From contig WTIB01000139.1 in the NCBI GenBank assembly GCA_011522905.1, positions 1 to 10,998 of the forward strand: a DNA stretch of 10,998 nt, given 5' to 3'. The position numbers and the translations under genes are program-made. The notes under the pieces were generated by a model. It was not told where the DNA came from. It made no database searches and saw nothing but the letters and a program-made list of their open reading frames with translations. This DNA is from Crocinitomicaceae bacterium. Its GTDB lineage: Bacteria; Bacteroidota; Bacteroidia; Flavobacteriales_D; Crocinitomicaceae. Positions 6,912-10,998 of this stretch are shown here, one piece after another. Every line of letters begins with the position of its first letter. Within the stretch, counting starts at the first letter, position 1.

Positions 6912-8155
6912 TGGAAAGACGTGTTGTTATTACCGGATTAGGAGCTTTAACTCCAATTGGTGAAGATGTAGATTCGTTTTGGAGAAATTTAAAAGGAGGA
7001 GTAAGTGGTGCTGCGCCAATTACCAAATTTGATACAGAAAAATTTAAAGCTAAGTTTGCCTGTGAGCTAAAATCTTATGATGCCTCTAAATATTTTGATA
7101 GAAAGGAAACTAGGAAATATGACCTATTTAGTCAATATGCACTCGTTTCTGTTGAAGAGGCCGTGAAAGATGCAATGCTTGATTTTGACCAGGTTAACAA
7201 AAAAAGGGCTGGTGTGATTTGGGGTTCAGGAAACGGTGGTATTCAAACCTTTCAGGACCAAATGATGGAGTTTTGTTCAGGAGATGGAACACCGAGATTT
7301 ACCCCGTTTTTTATACCGAGAATATTGGTGGACATTGCTTCAGGTATCATTTCCATAAAATATGGATTACAAGGTGTGAACTTTTGTCCAGTATCTGCTT
7401 GTGCTACCTCAAACACGGCACTAATCGAGGCTTTCAATTATATTAAGTGGAATAAAGCAGACCTCATTATCAGCGGAGGTTCAGAGGCTGCTATCAATGA
7501 ATCTGCCATTGGTGGATTTTCTTCTGCAAGAGCCTTATCAACGAAAAATGACGAACCTGCTACTGCTTCTAAGCCCTTTGATGTGGATAGAGATGGATTT
7601 GTAATGGGCGAGGGTGCAGGAGCCTTAATTATTGAGGAGTATGAGCATGCGAAGGCGAGAGGAGCTAAGATTTATGCTGAAATTGTTGGTGGAGGAATGG
7701 CGGCGGATGCCTACCATCTTACAGGAACACATCCTGATGGAGATGGAGCCGTCCTGGGAATGGAGGAAGCGATTCGAGAGGCCGGAATAAAAGCGAGTGA
7801 TATTGATTATATAAATATGCATGCAACTTCTACACCTTTAGGGGATAAGTCAGAACTGATTGCAGCAAAAAGAGTTTTTGGAACAGAATCGAAGGTTTCG
7901 ATTTCTGCCACGAAATCAATGACAGGACATCTTTTAGGTGCTGCTGGTGCAGTAGAGGCTATTGCATGCGTTAAGGCTGTTGAGAATGACTTTGTTCCAC
8001 CTACAATCAATACTAAAAATATTGAGCCTGAATTTGTGGGCATGTTTGATTTCCCACTAAATGAAGGTCGAAAAAGGGAAATTAATTATGCCATGAGTAA
8101 TACATTTGGCTTTGGTGGACATATAGCTTCTTTGGTTATTAAAAAATATGATTAG
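6911..8155 (+). CDS. fabF: 3-oxoacyl-[acyl-carrier-protein] synthase II (FabF-type)
   Basis: A cytoplasmic condensing enzyme that joins malonyl-ACP to acyl-ACP in fatty-acid elongation. The 414 residues carry the full KAS signature: active-site Cys164 in PVSACATSN, His304 in NMHATSTPLGD, Lys335 and His340 in SATKSMTGHLLGAAG, and the C-terminal FGFGGH loop (399-404). The PFFIPR segment before the active site and the length fit FabF (KAS II) and not FabB or FabH. The usual acpP and rnc neighbours are absent, so this may be a second FabF paralogue serving a specialised or housekeeping acyl chain; the rest of the genome would be needed to tell. The start overlaps the peptidase stop by one base, and the end overlaps or abuts the receptor start, indicating one operon. 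Confidence 0.93.
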   Translation: MERRVVITGLGALTPIGEDVDSFWRNLKGGVSGAAPITKFDTEKFKAKFACELKSYDASKYFDRKETRKYDLFSQYALVSVEEAVKDAMLDFDQVNKKRAGVIWGSGNGGIQTFQDQMMEFCSGDGTPRFTPFFIPRILVDIASGIISIKYGLQGVNFCPVSACATSNTALIEAFNYIKWNKADLIISGGSEAAINESAIGGFSSARALSTKNDEPATASKPFDVDRDGFVMGEGAGALIIEEYEHAKARGAKIYAEIVGGGMAADAYHLTGTHPDGDGAVLGMEEAIREAGIKASDIDYINMHATSTPLGDKSELIAAKRVFGTESKVSISATKSMTGHLLGAAGAVEAIACVKAVENDFVPPTINTKNIEPEFVGMFDFPLNEGRKREINYAMSNTFGFGGHIASLVIKKYD

Positions 8156-10640
8156 AGACATGTCCTTTACTGTTAAATTGAGTAAGCTATGCTCATCTCT
8201 TTTGGTTGGTTTCTTTTTTACTTTATTCATTGGATCAACGTCTTACTCTCAATCTTTTAAAGTTACGGGAAAGGTGTTTTCGGCTGAAGACAACAGTTCG
8301 ATTGAATTTGCAACCATTAAATTGCTGAATCCCGCAGATTCTTCTTTACTGAGAGCGATGTATGCAGAAGCTGATGGAAGTTTTGCATTTGACGAAGTTG
8401 AATGTGAACAGTCTTTTATTCTTAAAATTTCGCATATTGGTTTTGAGTCTAAATATTTTCCAAGTTTCATTTCAAACAATTGTGAAAATGCGGATTTTGG
8501 CAATATTCTTTTAGAGCTTGACAAAACATTGAATCTTGAGGAAGTCAAAGTAAAGGCTCAAATAGATGTACTCAAAGCAGGCATTGACAAAAAGGTGTAT
8601 AATGTTGGAGAAGATATTTCAGTTAAAGGTGGTACCGCGAATGATGTTCTAAATAGATTACCGTCTGTTGAGGTTGATGAGGATGGCGGTGTTACTTTAC
8701 GTGGTGATGGCTCTGTTATTATTCTCATCAATGGAAGACCAAGCTCTTTAAGTGGTGGTAATGGAAAAACTTTACTTGATGCGCTCCCGGCAGGTTCAAT
8801 TGAAAGGGTCGAAATTGTTACAAATCCCTCTGCCAGATATGATCCAGATGGTACTTCGGGTATTATTAACATTGTCTTAAAGAAGAATAAGCTCAAAGGA
8901 TTTAATGGCTCATTGTCTTCAAATTTGGGAACGGGTGATATAGAGAATGGAAATATTTATGAAGGCAATATATCTTTGAATTACAGAAATGACAAGCTGA
9001 ATATTTTTACCAGCTACAATGGACGAAGTTATAGAGGGTATCGAAATAAGTTCTCTGATATCTACGAAAATTTTTCGGATGGATCATTGCAACATCTTGA
9101 TCAAAATCGAATAGGTACAGACCTGAATATTTCACAAGCATTTAGGTCGGGATTAGATTTAAATTTATCTCAGTTTCATAAGCTAGGAATTTATTCAAAT
9201 ATAAGTTTAGGACGAAGAGAAAGAACGGGAGATTTATGGAACTCTATCTACAATCAAAATGAAGAAAGAACTGCCCTTTGGAATAGGACCAGTTATGATC
9301 CAAAAACAAGAACTAACATGGACTTTGGGTTAAATTATGAGTGGATATTTGCAAAAGAAAGAGGAAAGCTTCAATTTAATGTGAATCAATCTTTTGGGGA
9401 TGAGGATATTCGAGGATATTATGCAGAATATTATTATACACCAGATTCCCTGATGAGTGGAGAAGATTCAGTTTCTCAAAGGCTACATAATATAGAATCA
9501 AATGACATCAATTCTGCTCAGCTTGATGTGGAATACATTTTACCATCTATAAATGCACGAATTGAAACAGGGGCGAAGAGTATCATTCGATCACAATCAG
9601 TTAATACCTATTCGGAATCCTTTGATCACATAATTAATAAATACGTCGAGGATACCATTGCCAACTTTGACTACAACTATGATGAAAGGATTTTTAGTTT
9701 GTATGGAATTTTTGGACAACAAATAGATAAGTTTAAATACCAGGCTGGATTGCGAGCTGAAAAAGCTTATCAAATACCAAATCTCGTTTCGGATACGCTT
9801 CGAATCGAGAATGATTATTTCAACCTTTTTCCTTCGGCACATCTGAAATATGCAGTTAATGATAAAAATGAATTTGGACTTAGTTATAGTCGAAGAATTT
9901 CAAGAGCAAGGGCAGGACAATTGAATCCTTTTACTAATTATGCGGATCCTTTTAATTTAAGAAGGGGGAATCCGTATTTGCAACCTGAATACATTCATTC
10001 CTTTGATCTTGCATATCTATATGAAAGTAAAAAGTTTTCGATGTCTACGAGTATCTATTATCGAAGAAGTAAAGGAGTAATTAGTAGAATCAAAGAATTT
10101 TATGACAATAATACGAGTGCTGTTACCTACCAAAACTTAAATAATACGAATGCATTAGGAACGGAATGGGTTTTTATGTTTAAGCCTTATAGTTTCTGGA
10201 GAACAACAGCAAGCTTTAATGGAAATATGGTGGAATATTTAACAGATATTCAGGGTTTGTCAAATACTACTGGATTCTACATGAAGGCTAAAGTCAATTC
10301 CACCTTTGAGTTTTGGAATAAAACTGGAAGCCTACAAGTAAGTTATGGATATAATGGACCTCGAATAACTGTGCAAGGTATAGTACAGCGAATAGGAACT
10401 TTAGATTTTGCTTTCGAAAAGAAGTTTTTTGATGGAGATTTATCCCTTGGTTTTAGGGTTTCTGATTTACTCAATCAACAGGCATTTTATATGGATATTA
10501 CCCGAGATAACATCAACCAACAAGCTTATTATAAATGGATGTCTAGACGCATCTTCGTAACCGCCAGATATAAATTTGGTAAGGTTGAGGTAAAGGGCAC
10601 TAATACGGCGGGACCACCTTCTTCGAATGGGGCTGATTAG
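8148..10640 (+). CDS. Outer-membrane TonB-dependent-receptor-like protein (carboxypeptidase-like domain, plug, beta-barrel)
   Basis: An 830-residue outer-membrane protein. A hydrophobic export signal covers about residues 10-35 (LLVGFFFTLFIGSTSYSQ). A carboxypeptidase-regulatory-like beta-sandwich follows at about 37-125 (FKVTGKVFSAEDNSSIEFA). A TonB-receptor plug lies at about 145-247, including NDVLNRLPSVEVDEDGGV, LINGRPSSL and the strongly typical SIERVEIVTNPSARYDPDG / SGIINIVLKKN. The remainder is aromatic-rich alternating strands of the outer-membrane barrel type (OMP_b-brl_3-like), ending RRIFVTARYKFG before a hydrophilic tail. No SusD-like partner gene is adjacent, so this is not a standard SusC/D glycan-uptake pair; the ligand is unknown. 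The start is ambiguous: ATG 8148 overlaps fabF by 8 nt, while in-frame ATG 8160 (residue 5) begins 4 nt after the fabF stop and gives an equally good signal peptide. The gene ends tail-to-tail with the next one. Confidence 0.9.
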   Translation: MIRDMSFTVKLSKLCSSLLVGFFFTLFIGSTSYSQSFKVTGKVFSAEDNSSIEFATIKLLNPADSSLLRAMYAEADGSFAFDEVECEQSFILKISHIGFESKYFPSFISNNCENADFGNILLELDKTLNLEEVKVKAQIDVLKAGIDKKVYNVGEDISVKGGTANDVLNRLPSVEVDEDGGVTLRGDGSVIILINGRPSSLSGGNGKTLLDALPAGSIERVEIVTNPSARYDPDGTSGIINIVLKKNKLKGFNGSLSSNLGTGDIENGNIYEGNISLNYRNDKLNIFTSYNGRSYRGYRNKFSDIYENFSDGSLQHLDQNRIGTDLNISQAFRSGLDLNLSQFHKLGIYSNISLGRRERTGDLWNSIYNQNEERTALWNRTSYDPKTRTNMDFGLNYEWIFAKERGKLQFNVNQSFGDEDIRGYYAEYYYTPDSLMSGEDSVSQRLHNIESNDINSAQLDVEYILPSINARIETGAKSIIRSQSVNTYSESFDHIINKYVEDTIANFDYNYDERIFSLYGIFGQQIDKFKYQAGLRAEKAYQIPNLVSDTLRIENDYFNLFPSAHLKYAVNDKNEFGLSYSRRISRARAGQLNPFTNYADPFNLRRGNPYLQPEYIHSFDLAYLYESKKFSMSTSIYYRRSKGVISRIKEFYDNNTSAVTYQNLNNTNALGTEWVFMFKPYSFWRTTASFNGNMVEYLTDIQGLSNTTGFYMKAKVNSTFEFWNKTGSLQVSYGYNGPRITVQGIVQRIGTLDFAFEKKFFDGDLSLGFRVSDLLNQQAFYMDITRDNINQQAYYKWMSRRIFVTARYKFGKVEVKGTNTAGPPSSNGAD

Positions 10641-10998
10641 GACTTAATGATACCAGAACCCAATAGCTTAATTCGCTTAAATTCGTCCAAAAGCTCTTGA
10701 GTCATTGGCTCTCCTTTTATTTTGTTCATTTTTAATGACTCATGCAAAGTCAATGCGTCCATTTCTTTAGTAAGGGGGACATCTCTTGCTTCGCTCGTGT
10801 CAATATCTTTTAATTCTTCCGACCACATTTGTAGGTTTGTGAGTAGTTGCTCTATTCCAAATTGAATATTTCTAGATGATAGATGTTTTGAAAGCTTAGA
10901 TTTTATAAGACTTTTATTTTTTTCATAAATAATGAACTTATCATATAAATGTTCACCTCTAAGTTTATTCAGTTCATAACTTGATAAAGAAAAGTCAA
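10637..10998 (-). CDS. C-terminal part of an unrecognised protein (enters from the right edge)
   Basis: On the minus strand the frame is open from the right edge to a TAA at 10639-10637, giving 119 residues with no stop. The visible part is therefore the C-terminus of a longer protein; an internal Met at codon 10828-10826 is unlikely to be the true start. The sequence is strongly charged and helix-prone (SYELNKLRGEHLYDKF near the left of the fragment, TQELLDEFKRIKLL near the end), with no cysteine, membrane segment or export signal in the part seen. I do not recognise a family. The C-terminal pattern (a run of charged helices, then KLLGSGIIKS) could be a cytoplasmic protein's helical tail. 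It is convergent with the receptor gene, the two stop codons overlapping by 4 nt. Confidence 0.7.
   Translation of the reverse strand, partial: DFSLSSYELNKLRGEHLYDKFIIYEKNKSLIKSKLSKHLSSRNIQFGIEQLLTNLQMWSEELKDIDTSEARDVPLTKEMDALTLHESLKMNKIKGEPMTQELLDEFKRIKLLGSGIIKS

Noticed and set aside
8101..8108. TACATTTG promoter-like box 40 nt before the receptor gene
   Set aside because: It encodes part of the conserved NTFG segment of FabF, has no TTG at the -33 distance, and can be explained by coding constraint.
1..10998. A novel defence, mobile or biosynthetic system
   Set aside because: Apart from two unrecognised proteins, all genes belong to known families, mostly housekeeping or envelope; no direct-repeat array, terminal inverted repeats, transposase, integrase or toxin-antitoxin pair was seen.

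Overview
The window looks like ordinary chromosomal housekeeping DNA from a member of the Bacteroidota. The evidence is the visibly AT-rich sequence, the lack of Shine-Dalgarno sequences before most starts, TAnnTTTG promoter boxes (the -7 element typical of this phylum) just upstream of most first genes, and an outer-membrane receptor with a carboxypeptidase-like N-terminal domain fused to a TonB-receptor-type plug and barrel. The order or genus cannot be fixed from this stretch; a Cytophagales- or Flavobacteriales-like marine or soil bacterium would fit. There is no mobile element, integrase, CRISPR array, tRNA, rRNA or obvious defence system.

Layout. Positions 1-702 (minus) hold the N-terminal 234 codons of a UvrD/PcrA-type superfamily 1 DNA helicase that runs off the left edge. 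Across a 114-bp divergent gap lie an ArsC-family reductase (817-1170, plus) and a small unrecognised protein (1285-1668, plus). The latter collides tail-to-tail with pheT (1658-4081, minus), the beta subunit of phenylalanyl-tRNA synthetase, which lies 56 nt downstream of murB (4138-5148, minus). From a second divergent promoter region (5149-5312) a plus-strand set reads right: a secreted S41 (C-terminal-processing) peptidase with a PDZ domain, a FabF-type 3-oxoacyl-ACP synthase whose start overlaps the peptidase stop (TAATG), and an outer-membrane TonB-receptor-like protein overlapping or abutting the fabF stop. The receptor gene ends in a 4-nt tail-to-tail overlap with a minus-strand gene of unknown function that enters from the right edge (10637-10998).

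How the genes fit together. Helicase (DNA repair), PheT (translation), MurB (peptidoglycan precursor), FabF (fatty-acid elongation), a periplasmic processing protease and an outer-membrane barrel are mostly growth and envelope functions; the last three appear to be one translationally coupled unit. The most notable sequence-level pattern is regulatory: TAnnTTTG boxes end only 4-5 nt before the start codons of the helicase, arsC-like and murB genes, which predicts leaderless or nearly leaderless mRNAs. I found no convincing undescribed multi-gene system here.
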